A stretch of 64,000 nucleotides of DNA from Oceanobacillus rekensis (GCF_002153375.1 NZ_MTBQ01000001.1:496001-560000); one strand, 5' to 3'. Positions 43,607 through 53,857 are shown, numbered from the stretch's first letter. Translations and numbers: made by a program. Notes: generated by a model not told the origin, from the letters alone.

Positions 43607-44608
43607 TTACTTTTGAATTGTTGAGTTTCTATATTCAATTCGATGTGGTAAAACAACATTCTTATCTTCAATTTCTTCTTTATTCATATATTTGGTCAGA
43701 AGACGCATGGCAACTGCACCAATATCATATGTTGGCTGTACAATTGTTGTAAGTGTTGGCCTTACCATCGTTGCTAATCTGGTATTATCAAAGCCGAATA
43801 CTTCAAGATCATCGGGTACATTTAAACCACGGTCTTGTGCACCATGGATAACTCCTAAAGCAAGCTCATCATAGGTAACAAATATAGCTGATGGCTTCTC
43901 GTCCAATTCGAGTAATTTCCCCACACCATTAATTCCAGTTTGATAACCATATTCGCCCTCGACAATATAATTTTCATCCACTTCGATATTGGACTCCTTC
44001 AATGCACGAATATAGCCATTGTATTTCAATGCATTTACACTCGATTTCGTTTTGCTTGCTACCAATGCAGGCTTTTTATGTCCCTTTTCAATCAAAGACA
44101 TAGTTGCTTCATATGCTGCAAGCTCATAGTCAATATTAACGGTTGGAATAGTATCAGTTGGATCATATGCAGAAGCAAGTACAACCGGTACCGAAGAAGT
44201 CTTAAATTGATCGATATGGTCTTCTGTAAGATTACCGCCCATGAATAAAATCCCATCCACTTGTTTTTCATACATTGTGTTAATTAATTGAAGTTCCTTA
44301 TCTTTATTCTGATCGGAACTGCTTAAAATGATATTGTATTTATACATGGTTGCAATATCCTCTATTCCCCTTGCAAGTTCAGAGAAAAAGATATTGGAAA
44401 TATCAGGGATGATTGCACCAACAGTAGTCGTTTTCTTACTTGCCAATCCTCTAGCCACCGCGTTTGGTCGGTAACCTAATCGTTCAATTGTTGCTAAAAC
44501 TTTTTTGCGTGTCGTTGGTTTTACGTTCGGGTTTCCATTAACAACACGGGAAACAGTAGCCATGGAGACATTTGCCTCTCTTGCCACATCATAAATCGTT
44601 ATGTTCAT
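43607..44608 (-). CDS. ccpA: Catabolite control protein CcpA
   Basis: 333-aa LacI-family master regulator of carbon catabolite control; with HPr-Ser46-P it binds cre sites. [63 protein letters not shown] at 1-60; periplasmic-binding-protein-like core to the end, with [19 protein letters not shown] at about 73 and the C-lobe [21 protein letters not shown] at about 275. Upstream 440 bp hold a repeat rather than another gene. Confidence 0.95.
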   Translation of the reverse strand: MNITIYDVAREANVSMATVSRVVNGNPNVKPTTRKKVLATIERLGYRPNAVARGLASKKTTTVGAIIPDISNIFFSELARGIEDIATMYKYNIILSSSDQNKDKELQLINTMYEKQVDGILFMGGNLTEDHIDQFKTSSVPVVLASAYDPTDTIPTVNIDYELAAYEATMSLIEKGHKKPALVASKTKSSVNALKYNGYIRALKESNIEVDENYIVEGEYGYQTGINGVGKLLELDEKPSAIFVTYDELALGVIHGAQDRGLNVPDDLEVFGFDNTRLATMVRPTLTTIVQPTYDIGAVAMRLLTKYMNKEEIEDKNVVLPHRIEYRNSTIQK

Positions 44609-44744
44609 CTAAAGTCTACCTCCTAAAAAAATTACAAATCGCCACATCTTCTCCTAATGATACTCTACCATGAAAAAAATTACAAAATTTTTCACTACAA
44701 ATTTTTATTTTACCATTAAAGCAGGAGCATTATTGTCACAATCT

Positions 44745-44965
44745 ATACGACGTAAGATAAACTTCTGCGACCGCTCTGGGCGGTGACTCCTTAAAATAAA
44801 AACCAATTTTCTTACGAAGATGCAAAAGCTGTCGAAGCCTTCCTTGTCCTGCGGGAACAGCACGTGTCCGAAGACCCCACAGAGTGGTTTTCTCTTCGGA
44901 GGCTTGAGGCCGTGCCCTAAGGTGCGCATCCGCCCAGAGTGTTTCCGGACGGCAGCATTATGTAA
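44745..44965. repeat. GC-rich palindromic repeat with a 60-bp insertion
   Basis: Core matches the element at 52930-53080: GCGACCGCTCTGGGCG at the left and GTGCGCATCCGCCCAGAG at the right form an imperfect inverted repeat, with GCACGTGTCCGAAGAC and GGCCGTGCCCTAAGG between. After GTGACTCC (44785-44792) about 60 AT-rich bases (44793-44850) interrupt the core before TGCGGGAAC; the copy at 52965 has no such break. Marked rise in GC over flanks. The overlapping 74-codon frame is not a gene. Confidence 0.75.
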
Positions 44966-45044
44966 TGAAACCTAAAGTTTCTTGGTAATTTATATCAAAT
45001 ACGATTATATTAACAAACATTAATCAAAGAACCTTAATTAAAAA

Positions 45045-45068
45045 GGACTGATCGTTTATGATCAGTCC
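45045..45068 (-). terminator. Terminator after aroA
   Basis: GGACTGATC pairs with GATCAGTCC; minus-strand tail CTTTTTAATTAAGG. Confidence 0.85.
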
Positions 45069-45079
45069 CCCATTATTAT

Positions 45080-46153
45080 TTATTTCAAGCGATTTTCGAT
45101 ATCTTTAATCTCTCTGAAAAATTCATCAAAAGTAGGAATATCCATTTGCTGGGCTGCATCAGATAATGCAACTGCTGGATCTGGATGAACCTCTGCCATC
45201 ACTCCATCTGCACCGATTGCGATTGCAGCTTTTGCTGTCGGAAGAAGCAAATCACGTCTTCCAGTTGAATGTGTGACATCAACCATTACTGGAAGATGTG
45301 TTTCTTGTTTTAAAATAGGTACTGCAGAAATATCAAGCGTGTTACGGGTTGCCTTTTCATATGTTCGGATACCACGTTCACACAAAATAATATTCGAGTT
45401 CCCACGTGACATAATGTATTCTGCAGCATTTATGAATTCAGCGATTGTAGCTGATAAACCACGTTTTAGTAAAACTGGTTTATTTGTATCCCCTGCAGCT
45501 TTCAATAATTCAAAGTTTTGCATGTTTCTTGCGCCAATTTGGATGACGTCAATATAATCGACAGCTTCTTCGATATGGGCTGGGTTAACGATTTCACTTA
45601 TGACAGCCAAATCATATTCATCTGCAACACGTTTTAAAATTTGGAGACCTTCTACACCAAGTCCTTGGAAGTCATATGGAGATGTTCTTGGTTTGAACGC
45701 GCCACCACGGAGCAGTTTTAATCCTTTGCTTTTTACAGACTCTGCCACTGCAGCAACTTGTTCATAGCTTTCCACAGCACATGGTCCAAATACATAACTT
45801 GTTTCACCGTTACCTATTTTTTTACCTTTAATATCAATTACTGTGTTCTCAGGTTTCTTTTTACGGGAAACGAGTAATGCTTTACTGTTATCATCTTCCT
45901 GTAATTCAAGACTAGCTTTAAAGATTTCCTTGAATATATGTTCAAGTGTTGCCGTTTGGAATGGTCCGTTATTATTATTCTTAATCTTATCCAGCATTTC
46001 TCTTTCACGTACCGGATCGAACCTTTTGATGCTCTGTTTTGTTTTCAATTGCCCGATTTGCTGTACTATCTCTGCTCGACGATTAATTAGTCCCAGTATG
46101 TCTAAATTAACTTCATCCAATTGTGTTCTTAGCTGTTCCATTTCATTACTCAT
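45080..46153 (-). CDS. aroA: Bifunctional DAHP synthase / chorismate mutase
   Basis: 357 aa, first step of the shikimate pathway (PEP + erythrose-4-P to DAHP). Residues 1-85 are an AroQ chorismate mutase domain ([33 protein letters not shown]) that acts as allosteric sensor; residues about 100-350 are a type I-beta DAHP synthase: [91 protein letters not shown]. The symbol follows Bacillus usage (not EPSP synthase). Neighbour order ccpA-aroA is conserved. Confidence 0.95.
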   Translation of the reverse strand: MSNEMEQLRTQLDEVNLDILGLINRRAEIVQQIGQLKTKQSIKRFDPVREREMLDKIKNNNNGPFQTATLEHIFKEIFKASLELQEDDNSKALLVSRKKKPENTVIDIKGKKIGNGETSYVFGPCAVESYEQVAAVAESVKSKGLKLLRGGAFKPRTSPYDFQGLGVEGLQILKRVADEYDLAVISEIVNPAHIEEAVDYIDVIQIGARNMQNFELLKAAGDTNKPVLLKRGLSATIAEFINAAEYIMSRGNSNIILCERGIRTYEKATRNTLDISAVPILKQETHLPVMVDVTHSTGRRDLLLPTAKAAIAIGADGVMAEVHPDPAVALSDAAQQMDIPTFDEFFREIKDIENRLK

Positions 46154-46256
46154 TTTTCTATGCGCCCCCTGTTACAAATTTTAACTATTTTTAATAATTA
46201 GTGACAATTATAGCTAAGTTTCTCTCATTTGTCACCATTAAGTTTATAATAAAGTA

Positions 46257-46295
46257 AAAAAAGACCGTCACACGTAATGCGAGCGGTCCCTTTTT
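46257..46295 (-). terminator. Terminator after ytxH
   Basis: GACCG...CGGTC hairpin flanked by A7 and T7 runs, just past the ytxH stop. Confidence 0.8.
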
Positions 46296-46300
46296 TTCGA

Positions 46301-46900
46301 TTATTTATTCGTATTTCTTACATTCGTTGGTTTACTTTTTACTGGTGCCTTAGCAGTTTGTTGTGATACCTTTTCTTTTGCCTTTAAGTCTTCATTGTTG
46401 GTTACTTTAGTTTGATTATCAACTGTTTTTTTCATTTCCTGTGTTTGTTTTGCCGTATCTTTCTTTACTTCTTGTGACTTTTGCTCAGCGTCTTGTTTTA
46501 CTTCTTGAGATTTTTGAACAGCATCATCTTTTAATTCTTTTGCCTTCTCTGTAGCATTAGTTGTAAATTCTCCTGCTTTTTGCACTACATTATCTTTCAA
46601 ATCCTGTGACTGTTTTGTAACTGTTTTAGAGAGCTGTGAAGTTGTGTCCATAGCTTTTTGTCTTAGTTCCGATCCAGTTGTATATGCTTTATCTTTCCAG
46701 TTGGTACTTTTTTCCTGTGCAATATCTTTCCATTCTCCAGCACGGTATTTCATTTGACTTGCTCCCTGGTTAATATTGCCTCTTAGCTCTCTGCCTGATT
46801 TTGGCGCGAATAATAAAGCAGCAGAAACACCTACCATTGTTCCAACTAGTGTACCGATAATAAAGTCTTTTGTATTAATGTTATTGTTATTCTCTGACAT
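46301..46900 (-). CDS. ytxH: YtxH family general-stress protein
   Basis: 199 aa. N-terminal GTLVGTMVGVSAALLFAPKSGRELRGNI at about 16-43 is the YtxH signature (short membrane segment plus APKSGRELR). The rest is a long charged helix with repeated KSQEVKQDAEQKSQEVKKDT heptad/11-mer-like repeats at about 115-150, then a basic tail. About twice the length of many YtxH proteins because of the repeats. In B. subtilis ytxG-ytxH-ytxJ are sigma-B controlled; ytxJ is absent here. 20 bp after ytxG. Confidence 0.9.
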   Translation of the reverse strand: MSENNNNINTKDFIIGTLVGTMVGVSAALLFAPKSGRELRGNINQGASQMKYRAGEWKDIAQEKSTNWKDKAYTTGSELRQKAMDTTSQLSKTVTKQSQDLKDNVVQKAGEFTTNATEKAKELKDDAVQKSQEVKQDAEQKSQEVKKDTAKQTQEMKKTVDNQTKVTNNEDLKAKEKVSQQTAKAPVKSKPTNVRNTNK

Positions 46901-46920
46901 ATAATTCCCTCCTATTGGTA

Positions 46921-47328
46921 TTATTTACTTTTTCTCTTATTCCAGTATTCAAAAATGGATGCTCCCCATTTAACGGCCTGTGCAGCCTTTTCCTGATCTT
47001 CTTTGGAATTACGGGAGATAATACTTGAAAGCTGTCTAAGCGTCTGATTAAAGTCATTAACAGTATCACCAACACCTTTGGCACCTTCAAAGAGTCCATC
47101 CAACTTAGTGGATTTATGATTAATATCATCTGCTAATCGATTTGTTTTATTAAGCAGTTGTGTTGTTTCTGTCGTTACCCCCTGCATTTGCTTTTCCAGA
47201 CCTTGTAGCGTACCAGATACGTCGTTTAATGTTTGTTTTGTTGCTTTAAGGGTGATGATGGCATATACGACTAACACAACGAAAGCGATAGCGGCTATGA
47301 TTGCAGCAATATACAACATAATTTCCAT
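46921..47328 (-). CDS. ytxG: YtxG, DUF948 protein
   Basis: 135-aa single-pass membrane protein: helix at about 5-27 (YIAAIIAAIAFVVLVVYAIITL) then a coiled coil of the DUF948 type (LNDVSGTLQGLEKQMQGVTTETTQLLNKTNRLADDINHKS at about 36-75) and basic C-terminus. Function unknown; general stress gene in B. subtilis. First gene of the ytxG-ytxH pair. Confidence 0.9.
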   Translation of the reverse strand: MEIMLYIAAIIAAIAFVVLVVYAIITLKATKQTLNDVSGTLQGLEKQMQGVTTETTQLLNKTNRLADDINHKSTKLDGLFEGAKGVGDTVNDFNQTLRQLSSIISRNSKEDQEKAAQAVKWGASIFEYWNKRKSK

Positions 47329-47573
47329 TTCCTGTTTCAGCTCCTTTTGTCTATAGTTGTGTAATCTTAAAGTTTATACAGATAAGTACCTTCCAGTCCA
47401 AATGAAGCCTATCCTTCTTAAATATTACCCTAAAAATAACGAGTTAAACATATGTAAGATGAAAGTTCATTACCTGTAAACACTATTTATAGTATATCGC
47501 TTTCCATTAACAATTTCGACAAATATGATGGAAGTCCTCCCTAGCTTTCAAAAAAACTTCCTTACAAGAAGAC

Positions 47574-47607
47574 AAAAGAACCATCCTTACATTAGGATGG
47601 TTCTTTT
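47574..47607 (-). terminator. Terminator after murC
   Basis: AAAAGAACCATCCT pairs with AGGATGGTTCTTTT around TACATT, just past the leftward murC stop. Confidence 0.9.
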
Positions 47608-47612
47608 ACAAG

Positions 47613-48920
47613 TTACTTTACCGAGCTATTCAAGGTGTCTTCATAGGCTTTCTGGAATTTCTGGATATCTCCAGCCCCCATGAAAATCAAGACACTCTCC
47701 TTATATTGCTGCAATACTTCTGCATGATTCAATTCAAGTATAGAACAGTCTGTAATGAGTTCTTGTAACTCATTAATTGTTAATTGGCCTTGCTCTTCTC
47801 TTGCCGAGCCAAATATATCACATAAATAAGTGACATCTGCTTCACTCAGACTGTCTGCAAACTCCTGTAGAAATGTTTTTGTTCTTGTGAATGTATGTGG
47901 CTGAAAAATAGCGACAATTTGTTTGTTAGGATATTTTTTTCTTGCAGATTCAATTGTAGCGGTAATCTCTTTCGGATGATGGGCATAGTCATCAATAATT
48001 ACCTGATCCCCTAAGTTTTTTTCAGTAAAGCGGCGCTTCACCCCTTTAAATGAATAAAGCTTCTTAATTTCCTCTGCTCCGATACCTTCATAATGGCAAA
48101 TCGCGATGACTGCTAATGCATTCAAAACATTGTGGTTTCCATACATCGGTATGGAGAATGTGTCATAATACGTATTTCTCACAAACACATCAAATTTGGT
48201 ACCTGATGGTGTTTCCTCAACGTTCTGCGCCTGGAAATCATTCGTATCGGAAAAACCATAATAAATGACCGGCACCTTCGTATGGATCTTTTGAAGTTCC
48301 TCATCATCACCACAAGCGACAATGCATTTTTTTACCAAGTCTGCCATTGATTGAAATGCATCAACTACATCATCAAGACTCGTAAAATAATCAGGGTGGT
48401 CAAAATCAATATTTGTGATAATTGCATAATCCGGCTCGTAGCTCAAAAAATGCCGGCGATATTCACATGCTTCAAATACGAAATACTTACTGTCAGCATG
48501 GCCGTTTCCTGTGCCGTCACCGATCAGATAAGAAATTGGGAACGATTCATCCAGTACATGGGCGAGCAGCCCGGTCGTTGATGTCTTTCCATGTGCACCT
48601 GTCACAGCAATACTTGTGAATTGTTTTAACCATTCACCAAGGAATTCATGATATCTATAAAATCTACAGCCTAGTTTTTTAGCTTCTTGAATTTCTATAT
48701 GGTCATCTGAAAAAGCATTACCTGCAATAACGGTATATTCTTGTTTAATATTACTCTTTGCAAAAGGTAATATCGGGATATTCTTCTCTTCCAGTACTTC
48801 CTGTGTAAAAAATTTCTTTTCTACATCAGACCCTTGTACGGTTTCACCTGAATCGTGAAGAATTTGTGCCAGTGCACTCATCCCTGTCCCTTTAATACCA
48901 ATAAAATGGTAAGTTGTCAT
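47613..48920 (-). CDS. murC: UDP-N-acetylmuramate--L-alanine ligase
   Basis: 435-aa cytoplasmic Mur ligase adding L-Ala to UDP-MurNAc. [25 protein letters not shown] at 1-25 (dinucleotide-type loop), ATP loop [18 protein letters not shown] at about 107, [31 protein letters not shown] at about 160, [14 protein letters not shown] at about 308. ATG 48920 has GGAGG at good spacing; an upstream start at 48944 is rejected. Confidence 0.96.
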   Translation of the reverse strand: MTTYHFIGIKGTGMSALAQILHDSGETVQGSDVEKKFFTQEVLEEKNIPILPFAKSNIKQEYTVIAGNAFSDDHIEIQEAKKLGCRFYRYHEFLGEWLKQFTSIAVTGAHGKTSTTGLLAHVLDESFPISYLIGDGTGNGHADSKYFVFEACEYRRHFLSYEPDYAIITNIDFDHPDYFTSLDDVVDAFQSMADLVKKCIVACGDDEELQKIHTKVPVIYYGFSDTNDFQAQNVEETPSGTKFDVFVRNTYYDTFSIPMYGNHNVLNALAVIAICHYEGIGAEEIKKLYSFKGVKRRFTEKNLGDQVIIDDYAHHPKEITATIESARKKYPNKQIVAIFQPHTFTRTKTFLQEFADSLSEADVTYLCDIFGSAREEQGQLTINELQELITDCSILELNHAEVLQQYKESVLIFMGAGDIQKFQKAYEDTLNSSVK

Positions 48921-49065
48921 AAACGAACCTCCAACATTGTCCATACAAATGTTTTTCTAAAAAAATTGTATGAAAGGATTTTCACACCGATTTATTATAG
49001 CAAAGATTGACTCGGTTTCAAACACTAATGTATTCCATATGAAGAATTAGCAGTAAAAATAGGAC

Positions 49066-50181
49066 TTATTCATTAGGTTTATGATAGTCAACCTTTTCCA
49101 GCCGCGGATTTGGTCTGTAACGACGACCCTCTTTTGCTTCTGGACTACCATTGAGCAGAACAAGATCCCCAGTAAATCCGATATTTAGTCTTAGTAAACT
49201 GCTTCCTACTCCATACATGTCCACCGGTACATCTGCTTTTTCAAAATCAGTAATTCGGTCCTCGGTAAAACCACCGGACACCATAATTTTGACCTGCGGG
49301 AAACCATCTTCATCTAGCGCTTTTCTTAATGCAAACAATAATTCAGGATTTACGCCACGCGGGTCGAATGTCCCTAATAAATGGTGGTTTCTTAGGAAAT
49401 ATTTATCCACAAGTGTACGCGAAGTATCAAGACGGACAGATGTCAGTTTATCACCAAATTCTCTTGCAACTTTCAGTGAATCTGTAATGACATCATTATT
49501 ATAATCAACCAATGCTGCTAATTCATCTTCTGGGTATAGTTCATGATAGGCTTTAGCTGCTGCTACCGTATCTCCACGAAACATTTGAATTAATGCATGT
49601 GGCATCGTCCCCATACCTTCTTTCCCCCACCATTCATTCATGGCATGGGTAGCCTGGGCAGTAGAACCACCGATAAACGCAGCATAACCGTCGCCAGCTT
49701 GGGTTGTATAATGATCATCACGATCACCCATAAATATAACTGGCTTCTGCTTCCCAGAGGTCCGTGCAGCTTTTACCACATTGTATACATTTGTTGCCAC
49801 AGATGTTCTTCTTGCAAGAATTCCATCAATAAGACCTTCTAAATATCCGAACTGCTGATATGCTCCTGAAATCGTAAGTACTGTTTCATATGGAGTAATT
49901 TTATCGCCATCTTTTAACGAGTTAATTTCCAGTGTTTCTGGATTATCTGCAAATGTATGTAGTAGTGCAACTGCTTCATCTGCACCACATAAAACCGCAT
50001 TCTCTTTTTGAAAAAACTGCATGGTCACATAATTATTCGATAATTTTTTTTCAGCAATTTCTTTTGTCTTTAAAAAATATACAGCTGAAAACCAGCCCTC
50101 TTTAATACGCTCATCAAATTTAAATGTTTTGTTCGTAAGACGTTGTATATCCCCATTTAGTTTCTGTTCGATTTCTTTCAT
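49066..50181 (-). CDS. pncB: Nicotinate phosphoribosyltransferase
   Basis: 371-aa NAPRTase of the short Gram-positive type (NAD salvage from nicotinate). Visible: GWFSAVYFLKTKEIAEKKL at about 29, YLEGLIDGILARRTSVATNVY at about 113-133, GDRDDHYTTQAGDGYAAFIGGSTAQATHAMNEWW at about 152, VRLDTSRTLVDKYFLRNH at about 248, and the phosphate-binding MVSGGFTEDRITDFEKADVPVDMYGVGSSLL at about 300-330. Lies alone between murC and sftA; I do not recall a gene at this place in B. subtilis. NAPRT and QAPRT-like enzymes are similar, but length and motifs favour NAPRT. Confidence 0.88.
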   Translation of the reverse strand: MKEIEQKLNGDIQRLTNKTFKFDERIKEGWFSAVYFLKTKEIAEKKLSNNYVTMQFFQKENAVLCGADEAVALLHTFADNPETLEINSLKDGDKITPYETVLTISGAYQQFGYLEGLIDGILARRTSVATNVYNVVKAARTSGKQKPVIFMGDRDDHYTTQAGDGYAAFIGGSTAQATHAMNEWWGKEGMGTMPHALIQMFRGDTVAAAKAYHELYPEDELAALVDYNNDVITDSLKVAREFGDKLTSVRLDTSRTLVDKYFLRNHHLLGTFDPRGVNPELLFALRKALDEDGFPQVKIMVSGGFTEDRITDFEKADVPVDMYGVGSSLLRLNIGFTGDLVLLNGSPEAKEGRRYRPNPRLEKVDYHKPNE

Positions 50182-50249
50182 AACTTTTTTCTCCTTAATG
50201 GATTCATGATCTTTTTATCATATAGAATTTTTCATATCCAAACAAATAA

Positions 50250-52733
50250 TTATAACTCATCAAGCTGTGATTGAGTTATTAGAACTTCTCTTGGCTTGCT
50301 CCCATTTTGGCCGGAAATGATTCCTTTTGCCTCCAATGAATCAATCAGACGTGCAGCTCTATTATACCCGATTTTGAAATGACGTTGCATTAAGGAGGTA
50401 CTTGCACTATTATGGCTAAGCACGAATTCAATTGCATCGTCCATTAATTCGTCCTCATCCTCCTCGACATTCATTTGTTCCAACAGCTGTTCTTGTTCAA
50501 ATAGATAGTTTGGTTCAGCAATGGTTCTAGCATAGCTCGTGACCCTTTCGATTTCTTCATCGGATACAAATGGTCCCTGCAAGCGAACACTTTGTCCGGT
50601 TCCATTTTCTACGAATAGCATATCCCCTTTTCCAAGAAGTTTTTCTGCACCACTGGAATCGATAATTGTACGTGAGTCGATTTGGGAAGATACACTGAAT
50701 GCAATTCTTGTCGGTATATTTGCTTTTATCAAGCCTGTGATAACATCAACGGACGGCCGCTGTGTTGCCAACAACAAGTGAATCCCACACGCCCGTGCTT
50801 TCTGAGCGATTCGGCTGATGGAATTCTCGACATCTTGTGGTGACATCATCATTAAATCTGCAAGCTCATCAATGACAATAACAATAAATGGCATTTTTTC
50901 ATTTCCTCTGCCCTGTTTGATAACTTTTTGATTATAACGCTCGATGTCACGAACACTTTCCTGAACAAACTTCTCATACCGTTCTTCCATTTCATTGACA
51001 GCCCATTTCAAGCTCTGTGTTGCAGCTTTCACATCGGTAATCACTGGTGCCACCAAATGTGGAATACCATTATATGGAGCGAGCTCAACCATTTTCGGAT
51101 CAATAAGCAAAAATTTAACATCCTCATGACTCGCCTTATAAATTAGGCTGATTAGAATCGTATTGATACAAACACTCTTGCCTGAGCCTGTTGCCCCTGC
51201 TATCAGACCATGCGGCATTTTCTGTATGTTGGTTATTTTAGGATATCCTTCGATTGTCAACCCTAGCGCGATACTTAATGGTGATTTACTTTCTTTAAAA
51301 TCATCCGTTTCAAAAATCCCCTGCAAGCCAACCATTTCAGATTTCCTATTTGGAATTTCAATCCCAACTGTATTTTTACCTGGAATCGGTGCTTCAATTC
51401 GGATATCCCTTGCAGCCATGTTCAACTTCAGGTCATCGGATAGATTTTTTATTTTACTTACCTTCACACCCATTTCCGGATGCACTTCAAATCTTGTAAC
51501 AGATGGACCTTGAGTTGCTCGTACTACTTTGGCTCGTACATTAAAGTACTTTAATGTACGAGCTAGGAGTTCCTGTTGCTGATTAACCCATATTTGGTCA
51601 TCATTACTTTTTTCAATTGGATCATTTAACAGATGATATGGTAAGTAACTTTGTTTCTGTGCTGGTTGTTCATCATCCTGATTATTTTCCACCTGTGCCG
51701 ATAGTTGTTCTTGTCTTAACTTTTCCCGTTGCGCACGTCGTTTTTTCTCTAGTTTTAGCTTTTCAGCTTGTTCTATTCTTTGCTGTTCTTCTTTTCTATC
51801 TCTTTGTTGCTGTTCATGCATAGATTGCTTTTTCTGTCTGTCAAAGAGATTTTTCTTATCCCGTGGTGTCATAATTACGTTAAATGGTTCTGGCTTCGAA
51901 TCACTTGAAGCTTTTTCATAAGCATTTCTGGTTTCTTTTGAGCTGATTGGATTAATCTTCCTTTTAGCATCGACATCTCGATCGGTAGAGATATCCGTTA
52001 CTGGTTCCTTTAATTCTTTTTCAACTGGTTCAACTGGTTCAACTGGTTCAACTGTTGCTGCTGCTTCTTTTTGCGGCAATTCGGAAAAATTATTTGGTTC
52101 ATCTTTTTCGACCTCTTCGTCCTCGTCGGTAATACTTTCCTCCGGTGTTTCTTGTGGCTGTGCATGTTGTTCCGTTTCCAATGGATGAAACGTGTCATCT
52201 GGACTATCTGTTATTGTTAAATCCTTCGTTGCAAACTCCATCTCTTGTTCTGAGTCTTTGCGTTGATAGGCAGGAACATCCTCAATTTCCTGTTTCGGTT
52301 TTTTATTTTGAAAGCCATAAATCGGTGAAGGCACTTCTGATAGTTGAAAAGGTACATTCGGATCTTTTTTGTATACCTTCCTCCCCTCCCCTGCCATCGG
52401 TTCATTATTTGTACGTTTTTCTGTATCTTTTCTTGCTTCCCGCGGCTTTCTCTCTGTACGCTTGTTTTGCATTTTCTGATATGGTGGAAAATCTTCTATT
52501 ACTTTTGATTGTGGATTTTCTTTTGTTTTCTTTCTTTTCGGTGCGTCCGGAATTACTGGAAAACGAAATGAATTACGTTCCGGATATTGGTACATCATTT
52601 TAGCTTTTAATTGTTGGGTTCCACTATTATGGTTGTCCTTTGATTTAACCTCAACAACTTCCTCTACTTCTATTTCTACCTCTTCAGTAAATATATTTTT
52701 TATTTTTTTCTTCCATTCATTCCACATTTTCAT
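50250..52733 (-). CDS. sftA: DNA translocase SftA (FtsK/SpoIIIE family)
   Basis: 827 aa. No transmembrane helices, which separates SftA from SpoIIIE/FtsK. Residues about 1-380 are an acidic/basic low-complexity linker including a PVEPVEPVEPVEK repeat. RecA-like motor: Walker A IAGATGSGKSVCINTIL at about 517, Walker B MPFIVIVIDELADLMMM at about 625, LLLATQRPSVDVITGLIKANIPTRIAFSVSS at about 655. C-terminal gamma winged helix binds SKEW/KOPS sites (STSLMQRHFKIGYNRAARLIDSLE at about 780). Helps clear DNA from the division septum. The start (MKMWNEW) has only a weak RBS. Confidence 0.94.
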   Translation of the reverse strand: MKMWNEWKKKIKNIFTEEVEIEVEEVVEVKSKDNHNSGTQQLKAKMMYQYPERNSFRFPVIPDAPKRKKTKENPQSKVIEDFPPYQKMQNKRTERKPREARKDTEKRTNNEPMAGEGRKVYKKDPNVPFQLSEVPSPIYGFQNKKPKQEIEDVPAYQRKDSEQEMEFATKDLTITDSPDDTFHPLETEQHAQPQETPEESITDEDEEVEKDEPNNFSELPQKEAAATVEPVEPVEPVEKELKEPVTDISTDRDVDAKRKINPISSKETRNAYEKASSDSKPEPFNVIMTPRDKKNLFDRQKKQSMHEQQQRDRKEEQQRIEQAEKLKLEKKRRAQREKLRQEQLSAQVENNQDDEQPAQKQSYLPYHLLNDPIEKSNDDQIWVNQQQELLARTLKYFNVRAKVVRATQGPSVTRFEVHPEMGVKVSKIKNLSDDLKLNMAARDIRIEAPIPGKNTVGIEIPNRKSEMVGLQGIFETDDFKESKSPLSIALGLTIEGYPKITNIQKMPHGLIAGATGSGKSVCINTILISLIYKASHEDVKFLLIDPKMVELAPYNGIPHLVAPVITDVKAATQSLKWAVNEMEERYEKFVQESVRDIERYNQKVIKQGRGNEKMPFIVIVIDELADLMMMSPQDVENSISRIAQKARACGIHLLLATQRPSVDVITGLIKANIPTRIAFSVSSQIDSRTIIDSSGAEKLLGKGDMLFVENGTGQSVRLQGPFVSDEEIERVTSYARTIAEPNYLFEQEQLLEQMNVEEDEDELMDDAIEFVLSHNSASTSLMQRHFKIGYNRAARLIDSLEAKGIISGQNGSKPREVLITQSQLDEL
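52023..52067. repeat. 9-bp tandem repeat inside sftA
   Basis: TTCAACTGG is repeated four times in a row plus a partial unit, encoding successive Glu-Pro-Val triplets in the SftA linker. Unit length is a multiple of three, so changes in copy number keep the frame. Confidence 0.8.
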
Positions 52734-52829
52734 TCACTCATTTCTATATCCTAAAAATCACTTGTTATCTATTTTAGCAGGTTTTAATTAAATTTGGGAA
52801 ATATTTGGAAAGACCTTATTAGAAAGTTA

Positions 52830-53160
52830 CTTATCTTACATAAAATAGACTGCTTTCTAGAAGTTTGGGATGGCGATTACTCGTCCCAACCAAAAAAATT
52901 GTTTTTCCCCGAAATATATAAACTGCTACATAAGATAAGGAACTTCGGCGACCGCTCTGGGCGATGACTCCTGCGGGAAAAGCAATTGTCCGAAGACCAG
53001 AAGTGTGGTTTTCTCGGACATGGCTTTGTGCCGTGCCCCAAGGTCCGCATCCGCCCGGAGCGATCACGGCCGGCGGCAAAAGCGCATGTCTTTGGATAAC
53101 AGCCAGCAGTTACTTCGCAATTTATCTCAACTTTGATATTTAGAAAGCAACAATTCATTT
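52830..53160. repeat. GC-rich palindromic repeat, full-length copy
   Basis: Core 52946-53080: CGACCGCTCTGGGCGATGAC at the left pairs with GCATCCGCCCGGAGCGATCA at the right, with CTGCGGGAAAAGCAATTGTC and GTGCCGTGCCCCAAGGT in between. Flanks contain ACATAAGATAAGGAAC and CAGCAGTTACTTCGCAATTT; the latter recurs near 55795. TAGAAAG/AGAAAGC-type bases occur at both outer edges. No gene in 52740-53250; two frames over the repeat lack support. Confidence 0.8.
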
Positions 53161-53205
53161 CGGTGAAATGGGTAACCGCATTCCCCAATTAATCAGGAAG
53201 TTAAA

Positions 53206-53248
53206 AAAACAACCCCTGAATCGATTTATCGAATAAAGGGGTTGTTTT
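53206..53248 (-). terminator. Terminator after ytpR
   Basis: AAAACAACCCCT pairs with AGGGGTTGTTTT around an inner TCGAT/ATCGA pairing; follows the leftward ytpR operon (stop at 53255). Confidence 0.9.
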
Positions 53249-53254
53249 AAAGTA

Positions 53255-53857
53255 TTAAAATACAAATTCTTCGCCTACCGTATAGGAATCATCAAGTACA
53301 TAGATACCTTTTTCTTGTGGTGCATTAGGCAGTCCAAGTTCCTTTTGCGAACAAATCATACCATTGGATGGAACGCCTCTCAGTTCCGATGGTTTGATTT
53401 TCATTCCACTTGGCATGGTTGCTCCAACTTTGGCTACAACTACCTTTTGCTCTGCATCGATATTCGGTGCACCACAAACGATTTGCAATGTTTCACTACC
53501 GACATCCACTGTACAAACACTTAACTTATCTGCATTTTCATGTGGATCTTTACGTTTAACATACCCCACTACAAATTTCGCACTCAAATCAAAATCAAGG
53601 GGGTCGTTCAAATTATTGGATTCAAAAATCTGTTTAATTTCATCTAAAAAACCTTGCGTTAATTTTATTTTACCTTTTTCCTTAAGATCAAAATGCTTGG
53701 AAGCCTGGAAAATGTTATATCCTAGCAGCTTGCCATCTGTAGAAACTATTTTTGTAATATCGCCAAATTTTTCATGTGTGAGCTCATAACGATCTCCATC
53801 ATTAATTGGAATTAGCAGAACATCACCAATACCATCCGGATTATAAAAAACATCCAT
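53255..53857 (-). CDS. ytpR: YtpR, tRNA-binding (EMAPII-like) domain protein
   Basis: 200 aa: an N-terminal DUF4479-type region (MDVFYNPDGIGDVLLIPI...) and from about 92 an OB-fold tRNA-binding domain FVVGYVKRKDPHENADKLSVCTVDVGSETLQIVCGAPNI, continuing KVVVAKVGATMPSGMKIKPSELRGVPSNGMICSQKELGL, as in the PheT N-terminus. RNA substrate unknown. Last gene of ytpP-ytpQ-ytpR. Confidence 0.92.
   Translation of the reverse strand: MDVFYNPDGIGDVLLIPINDGDRYELTHEKFGDITKIVSTDGKLLGYNIFQASKHFDLKEKGKIKLTQGFLDEIKQIFESNNLNDPLDFDLSAKFVVGYVKRKDPHENADKLSVCTVDVGSETLQIVCGAPNIDAEQKVVVAKVGATMPSGMKIKPSELRGVPSNGMICSQKELGLPNAPQEKGIYVLDDSYTVGEEFVF

Noticed and set aside
44705..44929. 74-codon minus-strand frame in the GC-rich repeat
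   Set aside because: Frame over repeat DNA only; the matching repeat at 52831-53188 gives different, unrelated frames.
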